Assembly: GCA_945877815.1 (NCBI GenBank)
Contig: CAMDWJ010000002.1
Coordinates: 62,001 to 126,000 of the forward strand
Direction of reading: 5' to 3'
DNA from: Caenispirillum bisanense
GTDB lineage: Bacteria; Pseudomonadota; Alphaproteobacteria; Rhodospirillales; UBA2165
Length of the DNA: 64,000 nucleotides
Made by a program: the position numbers and the translations under genes. The notes beneath the pieces were generated by a model. It was not told where the DNA came from and made no database searches. It saw only the letters and a program-made list of their open reading frames with translations. This document shows, piece by piece, positions 9,106 to 17,752 of the stretch (position 1 is its first letter; every line of letters starts with the position of its first letter).

Positions 9106-9783
9106 ATGAAGGAATGCTCGAAATCGATCGTGCGCCGGATGCGCGAGCCCAACTTCATCATCCGTTATTTTGTCGGCAGTGGGCTCGACGTAGGCGGCGG
9201 CCCCGATCCGCTCAGCCTGTACCGCGAATTTTTTCCGCGCCTGCGCGGCGTCCAGACCTTCGACAAGGAGGATGGTGATGCCGAAACGCTGGATTCGATC
9301 GCCGATGAAAGCATGGACTTCGTGCATTCCAGCCACACGCTGGAACATATGAAGGATCCGGCGCGCGCGCTGGCCAACTGGTTTCGCGCCGTCAAACCCG
9401 GCGGCCATCTCGTCGTCACCGTTCCCGATGAAGACCTTTACGAGCAAGGCCAATTCCCGAGCACCTGGAACGGCGATCACAAATATACCTTCACGGTCTG
9501 GAAGACACGCTCGTGGAGCAGCCATTCCCACAATCTCGTGGAGCTGATGACGGCACTTGGGCCCGCGGCGGAAATCGTCCTGATGCAGAAACTCGATGAC
9601 AGTTTCAGATACACGCTGCCGCGCTTCGACCAAACCCTGACGCCGGTCGGCGAATGCGGGATCGAATGCGTCGTACGCAAACGCACCGCGGACGAAATTG
9701 AATTCGGCGGCCGTAAATCGAAAATTGGCGTGGTCAGCAGCGTCGAAGCCGCACTTTTGACCGGATTCGGGCCGGAAAAATAA
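9106..9783 (+). CDS. Class I SAM-dependent methyltransferase
   Basis: A 225-residue protein with the SAM-binding glycine motif LDVGGGPDP (about 25-33), an acidic loop, and HSSHTLEHMKDP followed by the LKNW-like segment LANWFRAVKPGGHLVVTVPDED, the arrangement of the Methyltransf_11/12 families. The acceptor is unknown; such enzymes often act on small molecules or surface sugars. It converges on the Sel1-repeat gene with only 3 bases between the stops. The gap before it (9045-9105) carries a dispersed repeat half-site, so it may have its own promoter. Confidence 0.82.
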   Translation: MKECSKSIVRRMREPNFIIRYFVGSGLDVGGGPDPLSLYREFFPRLRGVQTFDKEDGDAETLDSIADESMDFVHSSHTLEHMKDPARALANWFRAVKPGGHLVVTVPDEDLYEQGQFPSTWNGDHKYTFTVWKTRSWSSHSHNLVELMTALGPAAEIVLMQKLDDSFRYTLPRFDQTLTPVGECGIECVVRKRTADEIEFGGRKSKIGVVSSVEAALLTGFGPEK

Positions 9784-9786
9784 TCC

Positions 9787-10560
9787 TTACCCGGCGGGGC
9801 GGGAAATCTTGCGCCGTGTGGCGGTCAACGCGCGTTCAGCATCGCGCACTTGCAGCCGTGTCATTCCGGACTTGAGTTTCTCGAGTGCTACGCGCGGATC
9901 GATATCTGGGCGGTAGCTCATTGCGACGGCCGCTCGTTCGCCGGCGAGCGAATACCAGACAAAGGCCTCGGTGGGATCTCTATCGACCCCGAAGCCGTTC
10001 TCGTACATCGATCCGAGAAAGCTTTGCGCGCCTGCATGGCCCCCCAACGCGGCCTTGCGGAACATATCCACGGCCGTCAGGTAATCCAGCGCTACACCGC
10101 GGCCATGGGCGTAGAGATCGCCCAACAGATATTGCGCCTGTACATTGCGTCCGAACCCCGCTGCACTCCGATATAGCTCGGCCGCGCGCGCATAATCCTG
10201 GCGAACGCCCAAGCCCCGTGCATAGAGCTCGCCCAATGCCAACTGGGCTTCGCCGTCGCCGCGCTTCATTGCTTCGCCGAACCAGCGCGCGGCTTCGTTG
10301 CCGTCTACCTGCCCGGTCAGACCGTCGCGGTAGATGATCCCGACGCGATATTGCGCGGCCCGGTCGCCGTTGTGCGCGGCAGGAAGGATTTGGCGGAGTT
10401 CGGCACGCGCCGCGAGGAGTTTCGGATCCGGCGGTTTCTGGAATAAGCCGCCGAATAGCCACCAGCCCGCGAAAAGCACGAACGGGATGACGATGGGAAG
10501 CGCAATGATCACCCAGCGGCGGGGGATCGTTCGCCATATGGCAATCAACCAGAAGTGCAT
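9787..10560 (-). CDS. Sel1-repeat (TPR-like) membrane-anchored protein
   Basis: A 257-residue protein with an N-terminal membrane anchor (about 17-39, WVIIALPIVIPFVLFAGWWL) followed by Sel1-type repeats, each near 36 residues: AAQYRVGIIYRDG, EAQLALGELYARGLGV, NAQYLLGDLYAHGRGV-like and GAQSFLGSMYENGFGV. Sel1 repeats mediate protein-protein contacts. The C-terminal region is basic and lies outside the repeats. It is transcribed towards and nearly touches the methyltransferase gene. Exact function is unknown. Confidence 0.82.
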   Translation of the reverse strand: MHFWLIAIWRTIPRRWVIIALPIVIPFVLFAGWWLFGGLFQKPPDPKLLAARAELRQILPAAHNGDRAAQYRVGIIYRDGLTGQVDGNEAARWFGEAMKRGDGEAQLALGELYARGLGVRQDYARAAELYRSAAGFGRNVQAQYLLGDLYAHGRGVALDYLTAVDMFRKAALGGHAGAQSFLGSMYENGFGVDRDPTEAFVWYSLAGERAAVAMSYRPDIDPRVALEKLKSGMTRLQVRDAERALTATRRKISRPAG

Positions 10561-10628
10561 CGTCTCTGATGTAATCGGACGTTGCGGCGTCCGTCCATGA
10601 CCAGAATCGCTATATCAGCGCACCAATC

Positions 10629-10979
10629 TTAGCGTGGGGGACCTGATCCCGGTGGCGTATGGTCGACCCGGTTCGTTTCCCCATGCGGCGACGGCACGGC
10701 ATAACAAGTCACCTTGGCGAGGGTGCGATAGCAATAAACCTCATCAACGTGGCCTTTTTCGTCTTCCTCGCAGTAAGTCCGCCCGAGTTCCTGACGGACC
10801 CGCGAACAGTTTTTACCGGTGGCGAATGAAATGACGTGGTCGCCGAGGGTCTTGTCGGTGCCGATGACACTCAACAGCTCGAGACCCGCAGCCTGCGGCG
10901 CCACCGAATTGGCGCTCGACGCGGCACTACAGGCGCCCAAAAGAAACAGCCCCATCAGGAGCCCGAACCGCACCACCAC
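10629..10979 (-). CDS. Small cysteine-containing lipoprotein, function unknown
   Basis: A 116-residue protein beginning at one of a run of GTG codons (10979), with a short hydrophobic signal and a lipobox LLGAC, so it should be a lipid-anchored envelope protein. Four further Cys residues (GKNCSRV, TYCEED, VYCYRT, VTCYAV) could form disulfides. The sequence ends in a Pro/Gly-rich tail. I do not recognise a named family beyond conserved alphaproteobacterial lipoproteins. It is transcribed away from yfgM, leaving a 234-base divergent promoter region (10980-11213). Confidence 0.7.
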   Translation of the reverse strand: MVVRFGLLMGLFLLGACSAASSANSVAPQAAGLELLSVIGTDKTLGDHVISFATGKNCSRVRQELGRTYCEEDEKGHVDEVYCYRTLAKVTCYAVPSPHGETNRVDHTPPGSGPPR

Positions 10980-11213
10980 GTTAAATCCCCCGTTATCCGG
11001 AGCTATATCGAATGTCCGGACTCTAGCAAAGGTGACTTAAGGAGCGATTAATAGCCAGGACCGACCCCCCAACCCAATCGCCCAAACACACCCCTAGATG
11101 GCGGATTCCTAAGCATTTGCCTTGGCTTACGGCGCGGGCTATTTTAGCGCGCATTTGGCGGCGCGGAGCGCGCGGCCCAATCCGAAATTGCGTTTATACG
11201 AGGTATTGTCCGG

Positions 11214-11879
11214 ATGGCGGACAGGGATCCGGGGCAAGACAGCCTCTTCAAGGAAATCGACGAGGAACTGCGTCACGAGCAATTCGCCAAGCTTTGGGCG
11301 AAATACGGCAATTACGCGATCGCCGTGGCGATTCTGCTCGTCGTCGGCGTCGCCGGCTATCAGGGCTGGCGCTCCTATGACCATGATCAGCGCGCCAGCG
11401 AAAGTGCCGTATTCTCCGCTGCGCTGCGCACGGCGGATCGTGACAAGGCGCCGGAGGCCGTCACGGCCCTGACGAAATTGGCCGAAACCGGCACGGCCGG
11501 CTATGCCCTCTTGTCGAAGTTGGATCAGGCCGGGCTCAAGGCCCGCGCCGGCGACAAGAAAGAAGCCGCCGACGCCTATCTCGCCGTCGCCAGCGATAAG
11601 AATACCGACGAGGAACTCCGCAATCTCGCGATCCTGCTGTCGGTCTTACACGAACTCGACGACGGCGATCCGAAAACGCTGAGCGAACGGGTGGCGCCGC
11701 TGTCGGCACCGGCCAATCCATGGCGTCATACCGCCAAGGAATTTACCGCCTTGTTGGCGCAACGCATGGGCGAAACCCAGCGCGCCGGCCAGCTGTTCCG
11801 CGAGTTGGCCGACGATGCGACCGCACCGGCCGGGGTGCGCGCCCGCGCCGCGGAAATGACCGCAATCCTCGGCGGCTGA
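11214..11879 (+). CDS. YfgM-like TPR protein (ancillary SecYEG/BAM-linked factor)
   Basis: A 221-residue protein with a cytoplasmic N-terminal segment, one membrane anchor (about 35-55, YAIAVAILLVVGVAGYQGW) and a periplasmic tetratricopeptide-like region, the architecture of YfgM, which associates with the Sec translocon and periplasmic chaperones in E. coli. Position supports this: yfgM-bamB-der is the usual order and bamB starts 7 bases downstream. The role is inferred from family and context. Confidence 0.82.
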   Translation: MADRDPGQDSLFKEIDEELRHEQFAKLWAKYGNYAIAVAILLVVGVAGYQGWRSYDHDQRASESAVFSAALRTADRDKAPEAVTALTKLAETGTAGYALLSKLDQAGLKARAGDKKEAADAYLAVASDKNTDEELRNLAILLSVLHELDDGDPKTLSERVAPLSAPANPWRHTAKEFTALLAQRMGETQRAGQLFRELADDATAPAGVRARAAEMTAILGG

Positions 11880-11886
11880 CGGAACT

Positions 11887-13218
11887 ATGATCATGAACGT
11901 CCGTTCCGTCTTTACCGCTCTAGCCGTTGTCCTCTCACTTTCGGCCTGCGACACCCTCGACGGCATGTTCAAGAAGGTGAATCCGCCTCTACCGGGCAAA
12001 CGCATCGCGATCTTGGTGCAGGAACAAAACCTCGCCGCCGATGAAAACGTCAAGGATCAGGAAATCCTTCTACCCGAACCGACGGTTAATGAGAATTGGC
12101 CGCAGGCCGGTGGCTATGCCAATCATGCGATGCATCATATTAAGATCGGCGCCAATATCCAGAAGGCATGGACCGCCGATATTGGGGACGGCAACGACGA
12201 CGCCGACCGACTTATCGCGCAGCCCGTCGTCCAGGGCGGACGAATATTTACGATGGATGCCTCTTCCGAAGTACGCGCGGGCAATGCCGCGACCGGCTCC
12301 AAGATCTGGAGCGTCGATCTGACCCCCAAGGACGACGACGACGGCCATATCGGCGGCGGCCTCGCGGTAGACGGCAATAAAGTCTACATCGCCACCGGCT
12401 TCGGCGAAGTCTTCGCCCTGGATGCTGCAAGCGGCAAAATCGTCTGGCAGCGCGGCGTCACCGCGCCGATGCGCTCGGCTCCGACCGTGAATGCCGGTCG
12501 TGTCTTTGTCGTCACCGTCACCAACAAGCTTTATGCCCTCGACGCCGAAGACGGCCGCATCTTGTGGAATCACAACGGGATCGAGGAATCGACCGGCCTG
12601 CTCGGCGGCGCCAGCCCCGCCGTCGATTCAGGCGTGGTCGTCGTCCCCTATTCGTCGGGCGAATTGTTCGCGCTCAGGATCGAGACCGGCCAGGAACTTT
12701 GGAACGATTCGCTTGCCGGACAGCGCCGCACACGCGGCACAACATCCCTGTCGGCCATCCGCGGGCGCCCGATCATCGATCGCGGCGTCGTCTATGCCAC
12801 CAGCTTCGGCGGGGTGACGACCGCCATCAATCTGCGGACCGGACGGCGCGTCTGGGACCGCGAGATCGCCTCCATCGAAAGCCCATGGATCGCCGGCGAT
12901 TATTTGTTCCTGCTCAGCGTCAATTCAGAAGTGGTCGCGCTCAATCGCGCCGATGGCCGCATCCATTGGGTGAACGCGCTGCCGGAATTCGAAGATCCGA
13001 AAAGCAAGAGCGACCGCATCATCTGGACCGGGCCGGTACTCGCCTCCGATCGCCTAATCGTCGCCGGTTCGAACGAGGAGGCATGGTCGCTTTCGCCTTA
13101 CGACGGACGCGTGATGGGCAAGGTCTCCCTGCCGGACGGCGTCACCATCGGTCCGATCATCGCAGGCAATACCGTCTATTTCCTGTCGGACGTCGCCGAA
13201 CTCGTCGCCTACCGCTGA
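11887..13218 (+). CDS. bamB: Outer membrane assembly lipoprotein BamB
   Basis: PQQ-type beta-propeller lipoprotein of the BAM complex, which inserts beta-barrel proteins into the outer membrane. The 443-residue product has a signal peptide with lipobox LSLSAC (acylated Cys21) and then repeated propeller blades with the pattern ALDAxxGxxxW (VFALDAASGKIVWQ, LYALDAEDGRILWN, VVALNRADGRIHWV). An ATG at 11893 is an alternative start. der begins 7 bases downstream. Confidence 0.92.
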   Translation: MIMNVRSVFTALAVVLSLSACDTLDGMFKKVNPPLPGKRIAILVQEQNLAADENVKDQEILLPEPTVNENWPQAGGYANHAMHHIKIGANIQKAWTADIGDGNDDADRLIAQPVVQGGRIFTMDASSEVRAGNAATGSKIWSVDLTPKDDDDGHIGGGLAVDGNKVYIATGFGEVFALDAASGKIVWQRGVTAPMRSAPTVNAGRVFVVTVTNKLYALDAEDGRILWNHNGIEESTGLLGGASPAVDSGVVVVPYSSGELFALRIETGQELWNDSLAGQRRTRGTTSLSAIRGRPIIDRGVVYATSFGGVTTAINLRTGRRVWDREIASIESPWIAGDYLFLLSVNSEVVALNRADGRIHWVNALPEFEDPKSKSDRIIWTGPVLASDRLIVAGSNEEAWSLSPYDGRVMGKVSLPDGVTIGPIIAGNTVYFLSDVAELVAYR

Positions 13219-13225
13219 GATTGCA

Positions 13226-14590
13226 ATGCCGCTCCGCGTCGCCATCGTCGGCCGTCCGAATGTCGGCAAATCCACGCTTTTCAATCGTCTGGCGGGCCGC
13301 CGGTTGGCGATCGTGGACGACACGCCGGGGGTGACCCGCGACCGGCGCGAAGCGCCCGGACGCATTGGCGATCTCGACATCACCTTGATCGATACGGCGG
13401 GCTATGAAGTCGGGCCTGGCGGTACGCTCGAATCGCGCATGCGCGCACAGACCGAAATGGCCGTCGATGAAGCCGACGTGGCGCTATTCCTTGTCGATGC
13501 GCGCAGCGGCATCCTGCCGCTCGACCGTCATTTCGCCGAATGGCTACGCGGCCGCAACCGGCCGATAATCCTGATCGCCAACAAATGCGAAGGGCGCGCG
13601 GCGACCGCCGGCATGTACGATGCCTATAGTCTCGGCCTTGGCGAACCTCTGGGGCTGTCCGCCGAACATGGCGACGGCATGGGCGAGCTTTATGGTCTGT
13701 TGCAGCCCATGGCCGACCAATCCGACGCGGACGCCGAACCTGTCGAAGCGGTCTCGCCGCTGAACGACACGCCGCTGCAAATGGCCATCGTCGGCCAACC
13801 CAATGTCGGCAAATCCACACTGGTCAATCGGCTGCTCGGCAAGGAGCGCATGGTGACCGGGCCGGAAGCGGGCATTACGCGCGATTCCATCACGATTCCC
13901 TGGAGCTGGGGCGGACGCGGCGTGCGCCTCGTCGATACGGCCGGCCTGCGCCGCCAGGCACGCATCGAAGATAAACTCGAAACCCTCTCGGCCGAGGATT
14001 CCTTCCGCTCCGTTCAATATGCACAGCTGGTCGTGCTCGTGATCGATGCCACGCTCGACATCGCGCGCCAGGATCTCACCATCGCACGCCGCACGATCGA
14101 GGAAGGCCGCATTCTCGTGATCGCCGCCAACAAGTGGGACCTCGTCACCGACCGAAACGCGACACGGCGCGCCATCGACGACCGGCTGGAGGAATCCCTG
14201 CCCCAGGTGCGCGGCATCCATGTCATTCAGATGTCCGGGATGACTGGCGACGGACTCGACAAGCTGATGCCCGCCTGCTTCGAAGCCTACGATGTGTGGA
14301 ATCGTCGCGTGCCGACGGCGCGTCTCAACGAGTGGCTGAGCCACGCGACCGAACGCCATCCGCCGCCGTTGGTGCATGGGCGGCGCATCCGCCTGCGCTA
14401 CATGACGCAGGCCCGCACGCGCCCGCCGACCTTCATCGTCTTCTCCTCGATGGGGAACGAGCTGCCCGAGGATTACAAACGCTACCTGCTCAACGGCATC
14501 CGCGACGATTTCGACCTACCCGGCGTGCCGCTGCGCCTGCTGGTGCGTCAGCGCGGCAATCCCTTCGCGGAAGATCAGAAGAAGAACTAG
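13226..14590 (+). CDS. der: Ribosome biogenesis GTPase Der (EngA)
   Basis: Essential double GTPase needed for 50S subunit maturation. The 454-residue protein carries two GTPase domains, each with G1 (GRPNVGKST at 10-18 and GQPNVGKST at about 190-198), G3 (DTAGY and DTAGL) and G4 (NKCE, NKWD), and ends with the KH-like domain. The first G4 is NKCE instead of the commoner NKxD, a tolerated variant. Its stop overlaps the end of the convergent VWA gene by 4 bases. Confidence 0.97.
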   Translation: MPLRVAIVGRPNVGKSTLFNRLAGRRLAIVDDTPGVTRDRREAPGRIGDLDITLIDTAGYEVGPGGTLESRMRAQTEMAVDEADVALFLVDARSGILPLDRHFAEWLRGRNRPIILIANKCEGRAATAGMYDAYSLGLGEPLGLSAEHGDGMGELYGLLQPMADQSDADAEPVEAVSPLNDTPLQMAIVGQPNVGKSTLVNRLLGKERMVTGPEAGITRDSITIPWSWGGRGVRLVDTAGLRRQARIEDKLETLSAEDSFRSVQYAQLVVLVIDATLDIARQDLTIARRTIEEGRILVIAANKWDLVTDRNATRRAIDDRLEESLPQVRGIHVIQMSGMTGDGLDKLMPACFEAYDVWNRRVPTARLNEWLSHATERHPPPLVHGRRIRLRYMTQARTRPPTFIVFSSMGNELPEDYKRYLLNGIRDDFDLPGVPLRLLVRQRGNPFAEDQKKN

Positions 14591-15834
14591 GCCGCTTCGT
14601 CCTTGAACATGCGCATGCCGCCCTGGCGGCGCGGCGCATCGAGGCTCAACGCGGCTACAAGTTCCTTCATGCTTTCCAGATTGTGGATCGTGCGGAACTC
14701 GTCCACATGCGGCAGGATCGCGCGGATGCCGACCGATTTCGGCTGGAATCCTTCGAAGCGCAGGAGCGGATTGAGCCAGATCAGGCGGCGGCAGGATTTG
14801 TGCAGCCGCTCCATCTCGATCGTCAGGCCGGCTGCCTCGTCGCGGTCGAGCCCGTCGGAGATCATCAAAACGACCGCGCCCTGGGTGAGCACGCGCCGCG
14901 ACCAATATTGATTGAATTCGTGAAGACTGTGTCCGATGCGCGTGCCGCCCGACCAATCGTTGACCGCATCGCCGCAGCGCGCCAACGCCTCGTCCACATC
15001 CTTGTAACGCAAATAGCGCGTCACATTCGTCAGCCGCGTGCCGAACAGGAAGGTGAAGACGCGGTCGCGGTCGTTGGTCACCGCATGCAGGAAATGAAGC
15101 AGCATCCGCGAGTAGCGTTCCATCGAGCCGGAGATATCGCACAGGATCACCAGAGGCGGGCGGCGCACGCGCTTCTCGCGCTTCATCAGCGGAATATAGC
15201 CCTGCCCGCCCCTGAGCGCCGCACGCAGGGTGCGCCGCATATCGACGCGGGAGCCCGTGAGCGATGCGCGATAGCGCCGGGTCTTGACCTCCATCGCCGG
15301 CAGGCGCATGCGCTGGATCGCGGCGACGGCGGCGCGGATTTCCTCGGACGACATTTTCTCGAAATCTTTCTTGGCGAGGACCTCGTTGGCGCTCCAGGTC
15401 AGTGTCGCATCCAGCGTGATCTCTTCGTCCTCGAGTTGTTCCTTGGCTTTGTTGTTGGACGGGTTGAGCGCCTCGGCCAGCCGGCGTGACATTTCCTCGC
15501 CCTTGGGTGCGTTATCCTGCATGGCGCCCATCTCGGGCAGCATCAGGCTCATCATGCGGCCGAGAATGTCGGGGTTACGCCAGAAAATATGGAAGGCCTG
15601 ATCGAACAGTTCGCGCTGGTCGCGCCGGTTCACGAAGACGGCATGCAGCGTCCAGTAGAAATCCTCGCGGTTGTCGAGGCCCACTGCGGCCACCGCGCGC
15701 AAAGCTTCGAGCACCTGGCCCGGCCCGATGGGGAGCCCTGCGCGCCGCAACACGCGCGCGAAATGCATGATGTTCTCGGCGAGCCGTCCTCCGGGAGTCG
15801 CGTCCGGAAGCTCGCGGAGCGAGGCGTCAAGCAT
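14587..15834 (-). CDS. VWA-domain protein, CoxE-like
   Basis: A 415-residue protein whose C-terminal half is a von Willebrand A domain with an intact metal-binding MIDAS motif DISGSMERYS (about 230-239) and a later conserved Asp in MISDGLDRD. The N-terminal half (ENIMHFARVLRRAGLPIGPGQV) matches the CoxE/DUF58-like VWA family that works with MoxR ATPases as a chaperone or metal-insertion pair. The MoxR gene lies immediately upstream on the same strand, with a repeat between. No obvious client enzyme (CO dehydrogenase or similar) is nearby. Confidence 0.88.
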   Translation of the reverse strand: MLDASLRELPDATPGGRLAENIMHFARVLRRAGLPIGPGQVLEALRAVAAVGLDNREDFYWTLHAVFVNRRDQRELFDQAFHIFWRNPDILGRMMSLMLPEMGAMQDNAPKGEEMSRRLAEALNPSNNKAKEQLEDEEITLDATLTWSANEVLAKKDFEKMSSEEIRAAVAAIQRMRLPAMEVKTRRYRASLTGSRVDMRRTLRAALRGGQGYIPLMKREKRVRRPPLVILCDISGSMERYSRMLLHFLHAVTNDRDRVFTFLFGTRLTNVTRYLRYKDVDEALARCGDAVNDWSGGTRIGHSLHEFNQYWSRRVLTQGAVVLMISDGLDRDEAAGLTIEMERLHKSCRRLIWLNPLLRFEGFQPKSVGIRAILPHVDEFRTIHNLESMKELVAALSLDAPRRQGGMRMFKDEAA

Positions 15835-15850
15835 ATTTTCGTGCCTCGCC

Positions 15851-15901
15851 TTTCGACAGGCTCAAGGTGAGGCCCTCATGCTGAGCTTGTCGAAGCATGA
15901 G
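15851..15901. repeat. Dispersed palindromic repeat (TCGACAGGCTCA family), double copy
   Basis: Two halves in inverted orientation: TTTCGACAGGCTCAAGGTGA followed directly by CCTCATGCTGAGCTTGTCGA. Lies between the MoxR and VWA genes. The family recurs at five other places in the window, always between genes. Confidence 0.75.
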
Positions 15902-15902
15902 A

Positions 15903-16832
15903 TCAGGCACGCGCGGCCGCCAGTTCGGTGCGTACGTCGTTGAGGATGCGCGAGGCTTCGCTGCCCTGGATCTTGGTGATGTCATCTTGGTATTTGAGCA
16001 AGGTGCCGAGGGTGTCGTTGATCACTTCGGGGTCGAGCGACATGACATCGAGCTGGGTCAGCGCATGCGCCCAATCGATGGTCTCGGCGACGCCCGGCTG
16101 TTTGAACAGATCCATCTTGCGCAGACGATGCACGAAACCGACGACTTCCTTCGATAATTCTTCGGCCGCTTGGGGCGTACGGATTTTGAGAATTTCCAGC
16201 TCGCGCTCGGCGGTCGGGTAATCGACCCAGTGATAGAAGCAGCGGCGCTTCAACGCGTCGTGGATTTCGCGCGTGCGGTTGGACGTGATGATGACGATGG
16301 GCGGATGTTCGGCCTTGATGGTGCCGAGTTCCGGAATGGTCACCTGATAATCCGAAAGTATTTCGAGCAGATAGGCCTCGAACGGCTCGTCGGTGCGGTC
16401 CAATTCATCGATCAGCAGGATCGGCGGACCGGCGACGTCGGGCTCCAGCGCCTGCAGCAACGGCCGCTTGATGAGAAACGCGTCGCTGAACAGGTTGGAT
16501 TCCAGCGCGTCCTTGTCGCCTGTCCCCGTCGCTTCCGCCATGCGGATTTCGACCATCTGGCGCGAATAATTCCACTCATAGACGGCGGTGGTGACGTCGA
16601 GCCCTTCGTAGCATTGCAGGCGCAATAGTTTGCGGCCCAGCGTGGCCGACAGCACCTTGGCGATCTCGGTCTTGCCGACGCCCGCCTCGCCTTCGAGGAA
16701 CAGCGGCCGATTGAGCTTCAACGCCAGGAACAGGGCGGTGGCGAGGCTGCGATTGGCGAGATAATTGCCGTTGCGCAGCAGGGTCAGTGTTTCTTCCACC
16801 GATGTGGGCAGATGGGCGCTTTGGCTAGCCAT
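15903..16832 (-). CDS. MoxR-family AAA+ ATPase
   Basis: A 309-residue AAA+ ATPase with Walker A GEAGVGKT (about 48-55), Walker B LLIDELDR (about 135) and the sensor segment IITSNRTREIHDAL. MoxR proteins act with VWA partners in maturation of metal enzymes or in stress responses. The ATG at 16832 is chosen over one at 16856 because AAGGA sits 5 bases before it, while the upstream ATG follows a stop codon with no ribosome site. The VWA gene is next in the same direction, so the two form a unit. Confidence 0.9.
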   Translation of the reverse strand: MASQSAHLPTSVEETLTLLRNGNYLANRSLATALFLALKLNRPLFLEGEAGVGKTEIAKVLSATLGRKLLRLQCYEGLDVTTAVYEWNYSRQMVEIRMAEATGTGDKDALESNLFSDAFLIKRPLLQALEPDVAGPPILLIDELDRTDEPFEAYLLEILSDYQVTIPELGTIKAEHPPIVIITSNRTREIHDALKRRCFYHWVDYPTAERELEILKIRTPQAAEELSKEVVGFVHRLRKMDLFKQPGVAETIDWAHALTQLDVMSLDPEVINDTLGTLLKYQDDITKIQGSEASRILNDVRTELAAARA

Positions 16833-16972
16833 GGGTTTCCTTGTTTTTCCAGGCATTTAAAGGTCGCGGAGCATAGGAAACGCGGACTCACCTGTCCATG
16901 CCGGGTGCCAAAAATGCCGCGCTATCCCGGTGCCAAAAATCGCGGATTTTCGCGACATCCGCGTTCCGACCC

Positions 16973-17090
16973 ATCGACATTGGACCGACATCGCATCGCC
17001 ATCCCATCGACTTCGGATCGACATTTCATCGACATCGGATCGACATTCGATAGTCCGGCGATCGACAGGAAATCAGCCCCTCATCGACAT
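16973..17090. repeat. ATCGACAT motif array A
   Basis: Exact ATCGACAT occurs at 16973-16980, 17017-17024, 17028-17035, 17039-17046 and 17083-17090, with near copies (ACCGACATCG, ATCGACTTCGG, GATCGACAG) between. Spacing is irregular, so it is not a simple tandem repeat or a CRISPR. A similar cluster is at about 59013-59123. Confidence 0.7.
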
Positions 17091-17276
17091 TGTTTCTTAG
17101 GGCCAATCGTCCAATGCCATACGCATCCCGCGCGCCACCCGGTTTCGGAAGGACGCGATGCCGACAACGGCGAAGTTCATGAACGGCGGTCAGTCTAGCG
17201 CGGATAGCCATCGCGAGTCAAGAAAATAATTCCAATTAACGGGGGTTATTTATATGGCTGCGGCGCTAATGCGCGT

Positions 17277-17340
17277 CCTCCCTCCCCCCACGCGCGCTCG
17301 CGCGCAGCTACCGCGCGACGGGAGGGTTGGGGTAGGGGAC
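17277..17340. repeat. C-rich/G-rich palindromic repeat (REP-like), copy 2
   Basis: CCTCCCTCCCCCC opposite ACGGGAGGGTTGGGG, with a GC-rich stem CGCGCGCTCGCGCG in the middle. It ends directly before the DUF559 gene, and another half-copy follows that gene at 17709-17743. Confidence 0.65.
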
Positions 17341-17350
17341 TGGTGTGTCC

Positions 17351-17701
17351 ATGTTAAACTCGCCGGCCATGGCCTCGCCTGTCGCCCGACGTTTGCGCGC
17401 CAATCTCACCTATGCCGAACAGCGTTTGTGGGAGCGGTTGCGACGCAAACAATTCAACGGTGCTCATTTTCGCAGACAACGGCCGATCGCATCTTACGTC
17501 GTCGATTTTTATTGCCACGAAGCGCGCCTCATCATCGAACTGGACGGCGGGCAGCATTCCGAACAAAACGAAAAAGATGCTGCGCGGACGCGCGAATTAA
17601 AGTCACTCGGATTTCATGTCATCCGTTTCTGGAACAACGATGTTCTTGAAAATATGGACAGAGTCTTGGAGCGGATAGCTGAGGAATTGCGAACCCGTTG
17701 A
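17351..17701 (+). CDS. DUF559 endonuclease-like protein
   Basis: A 116-residue protein of the DUF559 family, related to very-short-patch-repair (Vsr) and restriction-type endonucleases. Visible features are an N-terminal basic stretch ARRLRANLTYAEQRLWERLR, then RRQRPIASYVVDFYCHEARL and IIELDGGQHSEQ, which carry the conserved Asp/Glu and Gln-His expected of the nuclease core. It is a single-domain protein. A GTG at 17345 is an alternative start; the ATG at 17351 is used. The gene sits between two C-rich palindromic repeats and faces neither neighbour operon. Biological role unknown. Confidence 0.82.
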   Translation: MLNSPAMASPVARRLRANLTYAEQRLWERLRRKQFNGAHFRRQRPIASYVVDFYCHEARLIIELDGGQHSEQNEKDAARTRELKSLGFHVIRFWNNDVLENMDRVLERIAEELRTR

Positions 17702-17708
17702 GATCGGT

Positions 17709-17743
17709 CCCCCACCCTACCCTCCCCCTCAAGGGGGAGGGTT
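17709..17743. repeat. C-rich/G-rich palindromic repeat (REP-like), copy 3
   Basis: CCCACCCTACCCTCCCCCTC opposite AAGGGGGAGGG immediately after the DUF559 stop. Could form a hairpin (CCCTCCCCCTCAAGGGGGAGGG is nearly perfect) and end transcription of both flanking genes. Confidence 0.65.
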
Positions 17744-17752
17744 ATGTTTCCC

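Larger units (their letters stand above)
16833..17344. other. Gene-poor repeat region upstream of moxR
   Basis: No convincing gene. From moxR outward it holds a direct repeat GGTGCCAAAAAT (16904-16915 and 16929-16940), an array of ATCGACAT and variants (16973-17090), an AT-rich patch CAAGAAAATAATTCC (from about 17219) and a C-rich palindromic repeat (17277-17340). Open frames here have no family resemblance. The region probably also contains the moxR promoter. Confidence 0.6.

Noticed and set aside
16973-17090. CRISPR array
   Set aside because: The ATCGACAT units are only 8 bases, irregularly spaced and there are no cas genes.
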